DNA of 64,000 nt from JAAOZP01 sp038848185. GTDB taxonomy: Archaea; Thermoproteota; EX4484-205; JAAOZP01. Within the stretch, counting starts at the first letter, position 1. The number at the start of each line of letters is the position of its first letter. The notes beneath the pieces were generated by a model that worked only from the letters and a program-made list of their open reading frames with translations, ran no database searches and had not been told where the DNA came from. Where the stretch lies: assembly GCA_038848185.1 (NCBI GenBank), contig JAWCNV010000006.1:31199-95198 (forward strand), given 5' to 3'. Positions 33,382 to 41,907 of the stretch are shown in pieces. A program made the translations under genes and the position numbers.

Positions 33382-33578
33382 TCAACATGTTCCTAATATG
33401 TAATTTCCATACATGCGTTTTATAAGAGAGTTATTTACTATTCCCGCAATATCTTTCCACATTTCATATGCCAGTTTCCCTGTACCATCGCTTCTCATAA
33501 GACCGATATAATCATTTCACTCAAGTCATGTAGCCACGCCCAACCAAGCAAGTGCAGGCTTATTCCTTGATCTCTAGT
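33382..33578 (-). pseudogene. Remnant of a glycosidase C-terminus
   Basis: Two minus-strand frames joined by a frameshift read GISLHLLGWAWLHDLSE and then YIGLMRSDGTGKLAYEMWKD, ending at a TGA at 33382. Many clan GH-A glycosidases end with a GLvrsDGtpKPAYevwk pattern preceded by a W-rich stretch. The fragment is too short to name the family. The frameshift and the lack of the rest of the protein mark it as decayed. Confidence 0.4.
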
Positions 33579-33618
33579 TAGGCGCCCTACTACTTGGCAT
33601 TATGAAATCGGCTTGTGC

Positions 33619-33699
33619 CTACTCGCCACCGAAAACATTGAAAGAGACTCCGTCGACTGCAGGAACCCCATTATACTTCTTTACCAACGAATTAACCAT
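33619..33699 (-). pseudogene. Remnant of an ABC ATPase N-terminus
   Basis: From ATG 33699 the minus strand reads LVKKYNGVPAVDGVSFNV then FGGE and a stop. This is the usual start of an ABC-type ATPase, which would continue into the Walker A sequence, but here it is cut off just before it. About 26 codons remain. Confidence 0.5.
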
Positions 33700-33849
33700 T
33701 ATGATGTTCTGCAATTACTTCGCCTTTTTGAAGGCATTAGAAGCCCCTTTATAAAGTTTTACTTTAATCCTCATTCCCATATAGAAGAGAGATTTTTAAA
33801 TGATATAATCATTAATTTAACTTCATATATTTAGCACCATTGAAAAAGA

Positions 33850-33951
33850 TGCGGGAGGTGGGATTTGAACCCACGAACCCCTTCGGGACTGGATCTTAAG
33901 TCCAGCGCCTCGAGTCCATAGTCCCGTTTGACCAGGCTTGGCTACTCCCGC
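33850..33951 (-). tRNA. tRNA-Leu(UAA) with a 17-nt insertion in the D loop
   Basis: On the minus strand the acceptor GCGGGAG pairs with CTCCCGC and the discriminator is A. The anticodon arm is CTGGA-CTTAAGA-TCCAG (anticodon UAA), the variable arm TCCCGAAGGGGTTC is long as in tRNA-Leu, and the T arm is TGGG-TTCAAAT-CCCA. The D stem GCC/GGC is separated by the normal loop AAGCCTGGTCAAA plus 17 extra bases, CGGGACTATGGACTCGA (33910-33926). Without them the gene is 85 bases, normal for Leu. The insertion is most likely a non-canonical intron; exact cut sites are not certain. Confidence 0.88.
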
Positions 33952-34039
33952 CTTTCTAGGTCTGACAGAAACACTCTGAGCCGATTTATTAAGATTTTTG
34001 AGGAGGAGTTTGAGAAATACTTGGGTATTGCTTAGGAAT

Positions 34040-36460
34040 TTAATTTATGTTTGAAGGAACCCATACTAGGGCGACTAGCTGAATATTAATACCTGTTTTT
34101 GTTGCGGTATACCACACGGTTTCAAAGGTTTCAGTAAGGGGGTTGATTTTTGTTTCTATGGTATTGATTTCTGATTGAAACTGCGCTTCGAGTTTTTCTC
34201 GTTCTTGCTGCAGGGCTTTCAAGTTTTCCTCTGCTTTTTCCTTATCCCTCTTTTCCTTCATAGTGCGAGATATTTCTCTCGTGGCTCTTGTAGCGCGGGT
34301 GCTCGACTTTCTTCCAAGAAATGATCCTAAAATGGTTTCGCCTATTGATACCGCAGCCTCGTATTCCCGACTTTTAGCTTGCGCTTGTTGCTCCTCCAGA
34401 ACCATTTTCGCCCGTCTTATTCGCTCATCCAGCCTAGCTAGCGCTGAAGCATATTTTTGCCGAAGTTTTTCAACCTGCTGGTCACGCTTTTCCCTAGCTA
34501 TTTGTTGAAGCCTAATCCTGAAGTCGCGTTCAGTTTCTCCAAATTGCGATAGCTCGTTTAGAGAGGGGCTTCTAAATAACTGGAGTTTCTGAGTTCTTAA
34601 AAGCCAGTTTGAAAAATCTTTTTCCCAATATGCATAGTTTTTTGCATTTGTAGCAGCAGGCGGTAGATCGGTGTAAGGTAAATCTTCTGGGGGCTCTTCT
34701 AATAGGTCTGGAACCTTTACATCCACTTCTTTTGCCTCATCCCAATTGACAGGTATGGGCTTGTCGCTGACGGGAGTAATGAAAACCTTTTCTACCGTTG
34801 TGTATATCCCCTCTTTCGGCACCGAGTATTGTATCTGTGCAGCCCCGATTAGCATAGGTTGATAAATCATACTGATCTGTTTGCCTATGTCTTTTTTGTA
34901 AGGCATATAGTATTCTCTTATGCCAGGCGGTATAATTGGTTTTTTACTGGTCATCGTTAATGCCGATGGAGCAGGTGAGGCTACGGCAGGAGATAGTTTG
35001 GAAGTGGTTTGTGGGCTGATTAAAAGTTTCTGCTGTCTTTTCATCGGCTCAACCAGCATTTTGATTTGTTCTCTTGTTAATGGGCCTCGCAGATATGACA
35101 TTGCCCACCTAGTTTCGAAAACGGCTGGCGCGTCTTCATGCACATTATTCATAAGAAAGATTCTTTTCCCAAGACCTGACAAAACCCTGTCGAAATATTG
35201 CCTGCTGAATCCTTTTTGACTTGCCAACGCGACTCCTTCAAGCCCGTCTAGCACCCTTTCCTTATCACGTTCAGTCTGGAGCCTTCCAAGAAACCATGTG
35301 CCTGCATTTGAAAGCGCTTTATAATCTAAGTCTATCGGGTTCTGCGTCGCCAACACTACACCTAGCCCGAAAGCACGTGCCTGCTTCAGAAGAGTTATAA
35401 GCGGTAGTTTTGATGGAGGATTAGCCACAGGGGGAAGGTATCCGAAAACCTCATCGATGTAAAGTATGGCACGTAAACTTGTGGTGCCAGACTGAGTTCT
35501 CATCCATCCCACTATCTGGTTCAGGAGCAAAGATACGAAAAACATGCGTTGAGCATCATTCAAGTGTGCAATGTAAAATATCGATATCCTTGGCTTACCG
35601 CTGGGTGAATAAAGGAGTTGACCTACATCCAGCGGGTCTCCTTCGAGCCACAGGCTGAATCCCGGTGCGGCGAGAAGATTATTCAACCGCAGGGCTAGTT
35701 CGAAACGGTCTTTCGACGGGTAGAACGATTCCAGGTCAAGAACCCCGATACGCTTCAAAGGCGGAGACTGAATGAGTTGAATCAAGCGTCCCAGATCTAA
35801 GTCTTCACCTTGCCGCCAACATTGCGCAAGAATGTTGGATATCAGAATGTGCTCCCTTGATTTGATTGGATCTGCTTCTATTCCTAAGAGCGAGAGCAGG
35901 CTTGTGACCGTTGTGTTTATTCTCTCCTGTAAAAGCTCTTCATCCTGTATGATCTCTATGGGGGGTGTTGCGAAAGATTTTAAAATTGAAATTTGAAGCC
36001 CCGCATTGCTTCCGGGAGTATAGATGAGGAATTCAGCTGAATCACGGAGCCTTTGAATACGGTTTCCATCCTGACCCCATTTTTGTAACCCTTCCCTCCA
36101 TAAAGCGGCTTGTTGTTCAGCAAACTCTTCTGGGGAAAGCCCCTTTTTCCGTGCATCCTCCTCATTTATCCATGGTAAAAAATCTTGACCCTGCAAACGG
36201 GGAAACGTTAGAAGTAGATTTGTAACATCTCCTTTTGGGTCGATCAAAATAGCGGGGACATTGTCAATCGCAGCCTCTTCAATAAGAGAAATGCATAATC
36301 CTGTTTTCCCGCTTCCCGTCATGCCGATGCATACCGCGTGCGTAACCAGATCCTTTGAGTCATAAAGCAACAACTCCTTCAAAGGAGAGCCCTTCTTAAT
36401 ATCGTAAAGACGACCAAGGTAGAAGACCCCGAGTTTTTCAAAACCTTGCATTCTAATCAT
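34040..36460 (-). CDS. Large HerA/FtsK-like ATPase (DUF853-type)
   Basis: This 806-residue protein has Walker A GMTGSGKTGLCISLIEEAA near residue 47, Walker B AILIDPKGD soon after, and a second acidic motif AILYIDEVFGYLPP (about 330) followed by VVLATQNPIDLDY, the HerA/FtsK order. The C-terminal third is charged and probably coiled coil (EKRDQQVEKLRQKYASALAR) with a final beta region. It is likely a hexameric or membrane-associated translocase; the substrate is unknown. HerA usually pairs with NurA, which is absent here. The protein looks like bacterial members of the family, suggesting transfer. ATG 36460 or 36451 could be the start. Confidence 0.8.
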   Translation of the reverse strand: MIRMQGFEKLGVFYLGRLYDIKKGSPLKELLLYDSKDLVTHAVCIGMTGSGKTGLCISLIEEAAIDNVPAILIDPKGDVTNLLLTFPRLQGQDFLPWINEEDARKKGLSPEEFAEQQAALWREGLQKWGQDGNRIQRLRDSAEFLIYTPGSNAGLQISILKSFATPPIEIIQDEELLQERINTTVTSLLSLLGIEADPIKSREHILISNILAQCWRQGEDLDLGRLIQLIQSPPLKRIGVLDLESFYPSKDRFELALRLNNLLAAPGFSLWLEGDPLDVGQLLYSPSGKPRISIFYIAHLNDAQRMFFVSLLLNQIVGWMRTQSGTTSLRAILYIDEVFGYLPPVANPPSKLPLITLLKQARAFGLGVVLATQNPIDLDYKALSNAGTWFLGRLQTERDKERVLDGLEGVALASQKGFSRQYFDRVLSGLGKRIFLMNNVHEDAPAVFETRWAMSYLRGPLTREQIKMLVEPMKRQQKLLISPQTTSKLSPAVASPAPSALTMTSKKPIIPPGIREYYMPYKKDIGKQISMIYQPMLIGAAQIQYSVPKEGIYTTVEKVFITPVSDKPIPVNWDEAKEVDVKVPDLLEEPPEDLPYTDLPPAATNAKNYAYWEKDFSNWLLRTQKLQLFRSPSLNELSQFGETERDFRIRLQQIAREKRDQQVEKLRQKYASALARLDERIRRAKMVLEEQQAQAKSREYEAAVSIGETILGSFLGRKSSTRATRATREISRTMKEKRDKEKAEENLKALQQEREKLEAQFQSEINTIETKINPLTETFETVWYTATKTGINIQLVALVWVPSNIN

Positions 36461-36483
36461 ACTCCTGTATTAGAACTGGATAG

Positions 36484-36518
36484 GAAGCGATGCTTATTAA
36501 TGTTAAGCATCTTGCTTC
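36484..36518. repeat. Strong inverted repeat upstream of the HerA-like ATPase gene
   Basis: Arms GAAGC-GATGCTTA and TAAGCATC-TT-GCTTC surround TTAATGT, giving 13 paired bases with a 2-base bulge. It starts 24 bases before the ATPase ATG on its upstream side and could be an operator or an RNA hairpin. No transposon signature is present. Confidence 0.4.
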
Positions 36519-36714
36519 GGGTGGGCCCAGCCTATTTGCCAAGGCTCTTTATCTTCTGCAAGCGAGTATTAACCCCGTTTTATGACTTTTCATAGTCTGG
36601 ATTCTTATCCTTCACCTTTACAAAAACTCACATTCTGAATTTAGCGCAATGGTTTAAAATTACACATAGATCACTAAGAGAAAATATAAAAAGACCCGAG
36701 AAGTGGAAGTACTT

Positions 36715-36790
36715 GGGCCCGTCGCCTAACCTGGATATGGCGGCAGCCTCCTAAGCTGTAATAATCTGGGTTCAAATCCCAGCGGGCCCG
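36715..36790 (+). tRNA. tRNA-Arg(CCU)
   Basis: The acceptor GGGCCCG pairs with CGGGCCC and the discriminator is G. The D arm is GCC/GGC, the anticodon arm GCAGC-CTCCTAA-GCTGT gives CCU, and the T arm is CTGGG-TTCAAAT-CCCAG. There is no intron. Its body is identical to that of the tRNA-Arg(UCU) gene at 61.1 kb outside the anticodon arm. Confidence 0.95.
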
Positions 36791-36884
36791 TTTTCAAAGG
36801 CTAGTGATTCAGAAGGAACCTTTTAAAACCATAATATTGTCTAAGAGAATTAGTAATGTTTTAATGTCCTGCTGTATTTTGTTG

Positions 36885-36901
36885 CATCAGTCGTACTGAT
36901 G
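36885..36901. repeat. 17-bp perfect inverted repeat between tRNA-Arg and vapBC
   Basis: CATCAGTCGTACTGATG has 7-bp arms and a 3-base spacer, in a 239-base non-coding stretch. Its geometry matches the BlaI-type operators but its sequence does not. It may be a hairpin or operator, or chance: a few such palindromes are expected in 64 kb. Confidence 0.25.
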
Positions 36902-37029
36902 AAGTGTTTGGTCGCGTGCGTTAAAAGCTGGATAAGAGAAACGTGTTAATTTCGTTAAAGAATCGGTTTTAATACTTCTAGATTTAATTGAGAAACAAGA
37001 GGAGTCATAAACCTCTGGTTAATAGAGAA

Positions 37030-37410
37030 TTACTGCAAGAGTTTCAACCCATGTTCTTCCAGTAGCTTGAAATGTTTAGTGTTAAACGTGTAAAGCTTTG
37101 CATTATTGTTGATTGTCATGGCAGCTATCATGGCGTCTGTTCTCCGAACCGGTTTTCCTTTTCGCTCTGTTCTCAGCTCTAACTCGGATGCTAGGATCGC
37201 GTCTTCCTTCCTATAGTTTAAAACCGGGAGCCTCAGGATATCCTTCACCGGCTTAGCATACTTGCTTAACCCGTAGAGGATTTCGTGAAGGTTGATGACG
37301 GTTATACATACTGGCTCGCCTTTTTCATCAATTTTCTTCAACGCTTCCCCGCCTTTTACAGAGTTCTTGTCGAAAACCTCGATTAAAACATCAGTATCCA
37401 AAACAATCAT
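37030..37410 (-). CDS. vapC: VapC-type PIN-domain toxin ribonuclease
   Basis: This 126-residue PIN domain begins MIVLDTDVLIEVFD with the first catalytic Asp residues, carries a conserved Glu in NLHEILYG, RRTDAMIAAMTIN with a further Asp near residue 92, and ends TFNTKHFKLLEEHGL, all normal for the family. Such toxins cut tRNA or rRNA when free of antitoxin. The VapB-like gene lies directly upstream, and the two overlap by 4 bases, as expected for a toxin-antitoxin operon. Confidence 0.93.
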   Translation of the reverse strand: MIVLDTDVLIEVFDKNSVKGGEALKKIDEKGEPVCITVINLHEILYGLSKYAKPVKDILRLPVLNYRKEDAILASELELRTERKGKPVRRTDAMIAAMTINNNAKLYTFNTKHFKLLEEHGLKLLQ

Positions 37411-37619
37411 GTTCTACGCTCAGCCCTCAACGAGTAGATCTCTGAGAGAAGCTTCTCCTTATCCTTAATCTCAACACAGCCCCTTAGTCTCACCAGAACA
37501 TCAATGGGACTCGCTTCCTCAATAAGTCTTTCAAGCAGTTCGCTGAAGCTTTCACCTTCCCGCTTAACAGCTAACAGCTTCCTGTAAACCTCTTCTCTAA
37601 TAGTTATGGTTTTAACCAT
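37407..37619 (-). CDS. vapB: VapB-type antitoxin (DUF217 family)
   Basis: This 70-residue protein begins MVKTITIREEVYRKLLAVKR, a ribbon-helix-helix-like N-terminus, followed by GESFSELLERLIEE, typical of the DUF217 antitoxins that pair with PIN toxins in archaea. It should bind and neutralise the VapC encoded next and repress its own operon. The gene starts at ATG 37619, with AT-rich sequence (TTTAAATATAAA type) upstream. Confidence 0.88.
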   Translation of the reverse strand: MVKTITIREEVYRKLLAVKREGESFSELLERLIEEASPIDVLVRLRGCVEIKDKEKLLSEIYSLRAERRT

Positions 37620-37824
37620 TCCCTTATCAGGGAATAATATGTTTAAACTTAAATATAAACTTACCTTTAGGAAATTATTCCTCTAAAAAGAGTAGACGAT
37701 ATCATTTTTACTATACTCTAACAAGCATAAACCCTTATGACGGAGCCATTTGCATGAGTAGTTCTATACTAGTCTAGTTTCCAATAAGATTTAATACGTC
37801 AAGACACTATAATAATGACGGCTA

Positions 37825-39726
37825 GTGACGCTTCCCGTTGTAATCATTGCTGCAGGGGTAGCCTCTAGGCTAAAACCCTACTCGGAGGAGACGCCTAAAT
37901 GCCTCATGGAGCTGGAGCCAGGTGTAACAATACTGGACTTTATCCTAAGTAGGTTGGAGGACGTTAAACCTCCCCGCGTCTTTATCATTACAAGACCACA
38001 GTTTAGAAGAATACTGGAGGAGAAGTTAAGGGGGAAGGTGGATTTAGTGGAGACTGACAAGGAGGAGTTTGGAAACCTTTACAGTGTTAGCTTAGCTTTG
38101 AAAAGGTTAGGTGCAGATAGTTTCCTCATCCTCATGTCTGACCATATTTATGAGAAGGCGGTTGTCGAAGAAGTTTTATCTTCAGGAAATAAGGCGGCGT
38201 TCACTGTTTGCCTCGAGAGAAAGCCTTCGCAGACTGAGGCGGAGGAAGGATTGAAAATCGTGTTAAAAGAGCAGGGAGTAGCCTACGCGGACAAGAAGGT
38301 TTTGCCTAGACACGGAATAGATACGGGCGTGATACTATGCAGAGAGAAGTCTAAGAAATATATAGAGAAGACAATAGAGGAGTTTGGTCCTAATGCAACA
38401 ATAGCAGACGTGTTGAAACTTGCTTCCGCAGAGAATGAAGTGGATTATGTGGATGTTACTGGAAAGCTTTGGAAAGACATAGACACGCCTGAGGATCTGG
38501 TTAAGGGTAGAGAGGTTTACTGGCAAATATTGAGGAGGGAGAACGAGACCGAAGGTGGATTAATCTCGAGATACCTTATTAAGCCTGTATCGACACGTGT
38601 TTCTATAGCGGTCTATCGAGGCTTTGACGTAGAGCCTCTGGCAATAATGCTGGTTTCGTTTATACTTGCCTTGTCAGCAGGTTTCCTCCTAGCGAGAGGA
38701 AGCTCCCTATGGGGAGGATTGCTTGTTGGACTCGTATCTCTAATTAGTGAAGTGGGCAATGAATTGGTAAACCTTGACAGAGGAGCTTCTTGGAGACTTC
38801 ACGTAAGTTCATTACTGGATCGCGTTTCAGATATTGCGATAGTAGGCGGATTTTCAATGCCCCTACTTTCAGTTGAAGACAGTAGCAACTTCCTGTTTGT
38901 TATTCTTGCAATCTCTAATATAATATTGGTGAGTTATGCGACTCAGGTTTTGAACAGTATTGGCATAAAAACAAGGGGTCTAAGAAAAATACCTGCGACC
39001 AGAGACGTGCTGTTGTTCGTAGTTTTTATTGCCTTAATAATTTCGCTTCCCCTATACGGATTATACTATTTGTCTATAGTACCTATTTTCTACCTATTGT
39101 ACTCTATTATTCTGGCCTTAAGAAGCAGAAGGGAAAAAGCTAAGCCGGAGAGAAGAAAGAAACCGCCTAAGCCTGAGGTTGTGATAGAGAGGGGGGAAGT
39201 GGGTAAGAAGATTGAAAGCCTTGTTTCCAACTCGCTTAAACTGGCGTTATCACTCCTCTTCCTGCATATGGCTACACCAGTGGTTTCAGACATTACCTTG
39301 ATAACTATCGATGACTTGGTTTTGAAGTCAGACCACTTGCTATCCGCCTTATTTCTAGCCATATCAATATACTTCGGGTACCGTATACTTATGTCCTTGA
39401 AATTCCTTATAGATGTCGTGACTAAACGCTTAGTAGCGGTTCTCAGAATCTCGGAGTTCACGCTCAGACACGTGTTGATTGATTCACTATACATCTTGCT
39501 GGCTTTAGTGCTTTGGATTTATCTGCCTCCCCAGCTTAGGCTCATACCATATATTGGTGAAAACCTTGCAAGGCTAGGAGCATTAGCAATATTCGTCTTC
39601 TTCATATTAATACTCTACGATATGGCGAAGCTCCTTTACAAGACTTTCGGAGACATCTACAGAAAGATGATAGAGAAGATTACGGAGAAGATTCATGAAA
39701 GCACGGAGTCCTCTGAACATGCTTAA
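37825..39726 (+). CDS. Fused nucleotidyltransferase / CDP-alcohol phosphotransferase-like membrane protein (paralogue 1)
   Basis: This 633-residue protein has an N-terminal sugar-1-phosphate nucleotidyltransferase domain (about 1-235) with a good nucleotide motif, AAGVASRLKPYSEETPKCL, and metal Asp in LMSDHIYE and KDIDTPED. A membrane domain similar to CDP-alcohol phosphotransferases follows (about 245-430), but the family pattern DxxDGxxARx8GxxxDxxxD is damaged: only LLDRVSD (last two Asp) remains. A charged linker and a second membrane part of about four segments (470-610) follow. The layout recalls inositol-phosphate cytidylyltransferase/DIPP synthase fusions. The start appears to be GTG/ATG near 37825; the next gene begins 51 bases downstream. 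Confidence 0.75.
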   Translation: MTLPVVIIAAGVASRLKPYSEETPKCLMELEPGVTILDFILSRLEDVKPPRVFIITRPQFRRILEEKLRGKVDLVETDKEEFGNLYSVSLALKRLGADSFLILMSDHIYEKAVVEEVLSSGNKAAFTVCLERKPSQTEAEEGLKIVLKEQGVAYADKKVLPRHGIDTGVILCREKSKKYIEKTIEEFGPNATIADVLKLASAENEVDYVDVTGKLWKDIDTPEDLVKGREVYWQILRRENETEGGLISRYLIKPVSTRVSIAVYRGFDVEPLAIMLVSFILALSAGFLLARGSSLWGGLLVGLVSLISEVGNELVNLDRGASWRLHVSSLLDRVSDIAIVGGFSMPLLSVEDSSNFLFVILAISNIILVSYATQVLNSIGIKTRGLRKIPATRDVLLFVVFIALIISLPLYGLYYLSIVPIFYLLYSIILALRSRREKAKPERRKKPPKPEVVIERGEVGKKIESLVSNSLKLALSLLFLHMATPVVSDITLITIDDLVLKSDHLLSALFLAISIYFGYRILMSLKFLIDVVTKRLVAVLRISEFTLRHVLIDSLYILLALVLWIYLPPQLRLIPYIGENLARLGALAIFVFFILILYDMAKLLYKTFGDIYRKMIEKITEKIHESTESSEHA

Positions 39727-39777
39727 ATTTTTATTCGTAGGAGGAACCAATTAATGAGGATCCTAGAGGGATAAGGG

Positions 39778-41055
39778 ATGAGAGCGATAATACTTGCTAC
39801 GGAGAAAGATTTCATATTCGGCAAGAACAGGCCGCTTGCCTTAGTTAAGGTGTGCAGTGTCTCCCTGATAGCGAGAATCTTGAATTCTGTTAGAGCTGCA
39901 GGAATTAGGGAAGCCCTTATAGTTTTAGGGTCCAAAGGAGAGGAGATACGTGACATGTTTAAAAACGGCGAGGAAATAGGTCTTAAACTACTTTATCTTC
40001 AAGCAGGAGAACGCGAGGTTCCTAAGTTGAGGGAGTTTCTGAATGATGATTTGCTGATAATAAATGGAGATGTCGTTATAGACACGGAGTTTGTAAGCGG
40101 AATCATGAAGATAGCAGGCAGTGTTGCTTGCTATCTTAACAGTGAGTCTATTGGAATTTACAGACTAGACAGGGAGTACTCAAGACTGTTGCAAGACGAT
40201 GTTGCTTCGAATCTCGGTAAAATATTAGAGGAGATTGAAGTTAAGATCCTTAGGCTAGACATAACTAAGATGGAGATGGAACATGTTGAGTTAAAGCGCA
40301 GGGTTTCTCCAGTCTGCGTCAAGATAAATAGTAGGAATGCGATTGAGCTTGCTAAAAGGAAACTTGTTTTCAGAACTCAAAAGGGGCTTCACTTCACCTC
40401 CTACATAAATAAGCCCATAGAGGACCGTGTCACCTATCACATAGCTGAAGTATCTTGGATAACTCCGAACAGGATAACGATTCTTACAAACTTGCTGGCT
40501 TTTGCTGTTGCAGTATTATTCCTCTTAGGATACATGAAGATAGCGGTGGTTCTGGCTTACATGGTTGGAATATTAGATGGGCTTGACGGGAAACTAGCCA
40601 GGGCAAGAGGAATTTTAACAAGGCTCGGATATATTGAGCACACGTTCGACATGCTTTACGAGCAAGCATGGTATGTATGTTTCGCCTTAAGCCTATACTT
40701 GCTGGAAAACAATTATCTGCCGTTAGTTCTGGGATTATGCATGCTTATCGCAGACAGCTTTGTGAGGCATTGCTACATGCAGTTTAAAGAGACCATGGGG
40801 AAGGCTTTAACAGCGTACACCAGTTTCGACAGGACCTTTGCTAGAGTAGATGGTAGGAGAAATGTGTACGTCCTATATATGATACTGTTCTCATGGTTAC
40901 CCTGGTTAGGGAAACCCTTGTACGCTATGTATGCAATGCTGATACATTCTTCAGTCACAGCCTTAGTATATGCGATAAGGGCTGTTCAACACATGAGTGC
41001 CGCAGATAGGGCAGAAGGCCTAAGGGGCTTTCTTAAGCTTGTGGGAAAACCGTGA
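39778..41055 (+). CDS. Fused nucleotidyltransferase-like / CDP-alcohol phosphotransferase (paralogue 2)
   Basis: In this 425-residue paralogue the N-terminal nucleotidyltransferase fold (about 1-200) has lost the AAGxGxR nucleotide loop (it reads LATEKDFIFGKNRPLALVKV), though DDLLIINGDVVID keeps an Asp. The membrane domain (about 220-400) has a nearly complete CDP-alcohol motif: DGLDGKLARARGILTRLG followed by YIEHTFD, with Glu in place of the third Asp. It should therefore attach a phospho-alcohol group from a CDP carrier, perhaps for inositol lipid or solute synthesis. It follows paralogue 1 on the same strand and probably uses the CDP product of that protein; this is inference. Confidence 0.75.
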   Translation: MRAIILATEKDFIFGKNRPLALVKVCSVSLIARILNSVRAAGIREALIVLGSKGEEIRDMFKNGEEIGLKLLYLQAGEREVPKLREFLNDDLLIINGDVVIDTEFVSGIMKIAGSVACYLNSESIGIYRLDREYSRLLQDDVASNLGKILEEIEVKILRLDITKMEMEHVELKRRVSPVCVKINSRNAIELAKRKLVFRTQKGLHFTSYINKPIEDRVTYHIAEVSWITPNRITILTNLLAFAVAVLFLLGYMKIAVVLAYMVGILDGLDGKLARARGILTRLGYIEHTFDMLYEQAWYVCFALSLYLLENNYLPLVLGLCMLIADSFVRHCYMQFKETMGKALTAYTSFDRTFARVDGRRNVYVLYMILFSWLPWLGKPLYAMYAMLIHSSVTALVYAIRAVQHMSAADRAEGLRGFLKLVGKP

Positions 41056-41073
41056 CTAAAATGTTTCAGTATC

Positions 41074-41364
41074 TTATTCCTTAGTTTGACTGTTACCATA
41101 CTTCTCCCTTAAGGCCCGTAGCATCTGTTTCAACTCTTCTCGGGAAGGGAAGCTTATAGCTCCGGCGGGACACCTGTGTTTGCATGATTCGCAGCCCACG
41201 ACGCACTCATATGGTTGAGAAACCACAACCTTGTCTCCTCGCCTAGAAAACACTCCATGCATGCAGAACTCGACGCAGGATCCGCATTTGATGCATAGAT
41301 CCGGATTTATCCTGGGGTACCACTCTATCTCTTCTCTCGGCGGCCAGAGGTTTGCCTTACTCAT
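41074..41364 (-). CDS. Two-cluster 4Fe-4S ferredoxin
   Basis: This 96-residue protein has CIKCGSCVEFCMHGV as the first cluster motif and CVVGCESCKHRCPAGAI as the second, separated by a short beta hairpin, with N- and C-terminal extensions. It is an electron carrier of the bacterial/archaeal 2[4Fe-4S] type. It is the last gene of the cluster Mrp - DGC protein - HdrA-N-like protein - ferredoxin and lies 19 bases behind the HdrA-N-like gene. Confidence 0.9.
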   Translation of the reverse strand: MSKANLWPPREEIEWYPRINPDLCIKCGSCVEFCMHGVFSRRGDKVVVSQPYECVVGCESCKHRCPAGAISFPSREELKQMLRALREKYGNSQTKE

Positions 41365-41383
41365 CCTCGTAAACCTCCATTAT

Positions 41384-41770
41384 TCAACTAGCCGTTAATT
41401 TTTCAATGGTTTCAGCAACTTTCTTCATAGCTTCCGGAGTCTCCATGTTTCTAAGATCGAGTGAAAACACCTGTTTATCAAAGTCGAGGCCTTTCTCAGT
41501 GAAAACGTCCTTGAACATTTTCCTCTGCATTCTCGGGTCGCACCCGCCAATCACGTAAATCCCATCTTTATCCCCATCTTTCAAGAGGTCTCTTAAGAAG
41601 TTGTCTCCATCCGTGACGCAGAGCTGCGGGTGAATAACAGCGTACTCAACATCAAGCTCGTTTCTCACGAAATTCACCAGTTTCCACAGCTCTAGTTTCG
41701 CGAACCCTGGGCATTCTCCCGTGCAGAAGCACATTATGAATCTGGGACGATTCTTAGTGTTCTTCATCAT
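41384..41770 (-). CDS. Stand-alone HdrA N-terminal-like Fe-S domain
   Basis: This 128-residue protein resembles the first domain of heterodisulfide reductase subunit A. Its motifs are MCFCTGECPG, then HPQLCVTDG and GGCDPRMQRKMF, where HdrA has a CxC-type pair, a middle Cys and CSPRMHEPTF. The flavin domain and the ferredoxin domains of HdrA are absent, but a separate ferredoxin is encoded next to it. It probably binds an iron-sulfur cluster or transfers electrons; the partner is unknown. Confidence 0.7.
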   Translation of the reverse strand: MMKNTKNRPRFIMCFCTGECPGFAKLELWKLVNFVRNELDVEYAVIHPQLCVTDGDNFLRDLLKDGDKDGIYVIGGCDPRMQRKMFKDVFTEKGLDFDKQVFSLDLRNMETPEAMKKVAETIEKLTAS

Positions 41771-41907
41771 GAGACTGTCGTTTTTAAACAGCGTTTTTAA
41801 ACTTTTTCTTAAGGTTTATTTTCTAAATCAACTCGCTTGGTAACCGTTTCATAGCTAGTTAGAATGGCCTTTTCTAAAGAAATTCCCCTAAGTAACGTGT
41901 ACGACGT

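Larger units (their letters stand above)
33250..33849. other. 600-base region of decayed gene remnants
   Basis: No intact gene is visible. On the minus strand I find two short stretches resembling known proteins, listed as separate remnants: the tail of a glycosidase (33382-33578) and the first residues of an ABC ATPase (33619-33699). The region lies between the MscS-like gene and tRNA-Leu. Confidence 0.45.

Noticed and set aside
36885..36901. The 17-bp palindrome near vapBC as a sixth BlaI-type operator
   Set aside because: The geometry is the same, but the sequence CATCAGT does not match TACTAT and it is more than 700 bases from the vapB start at 37619.
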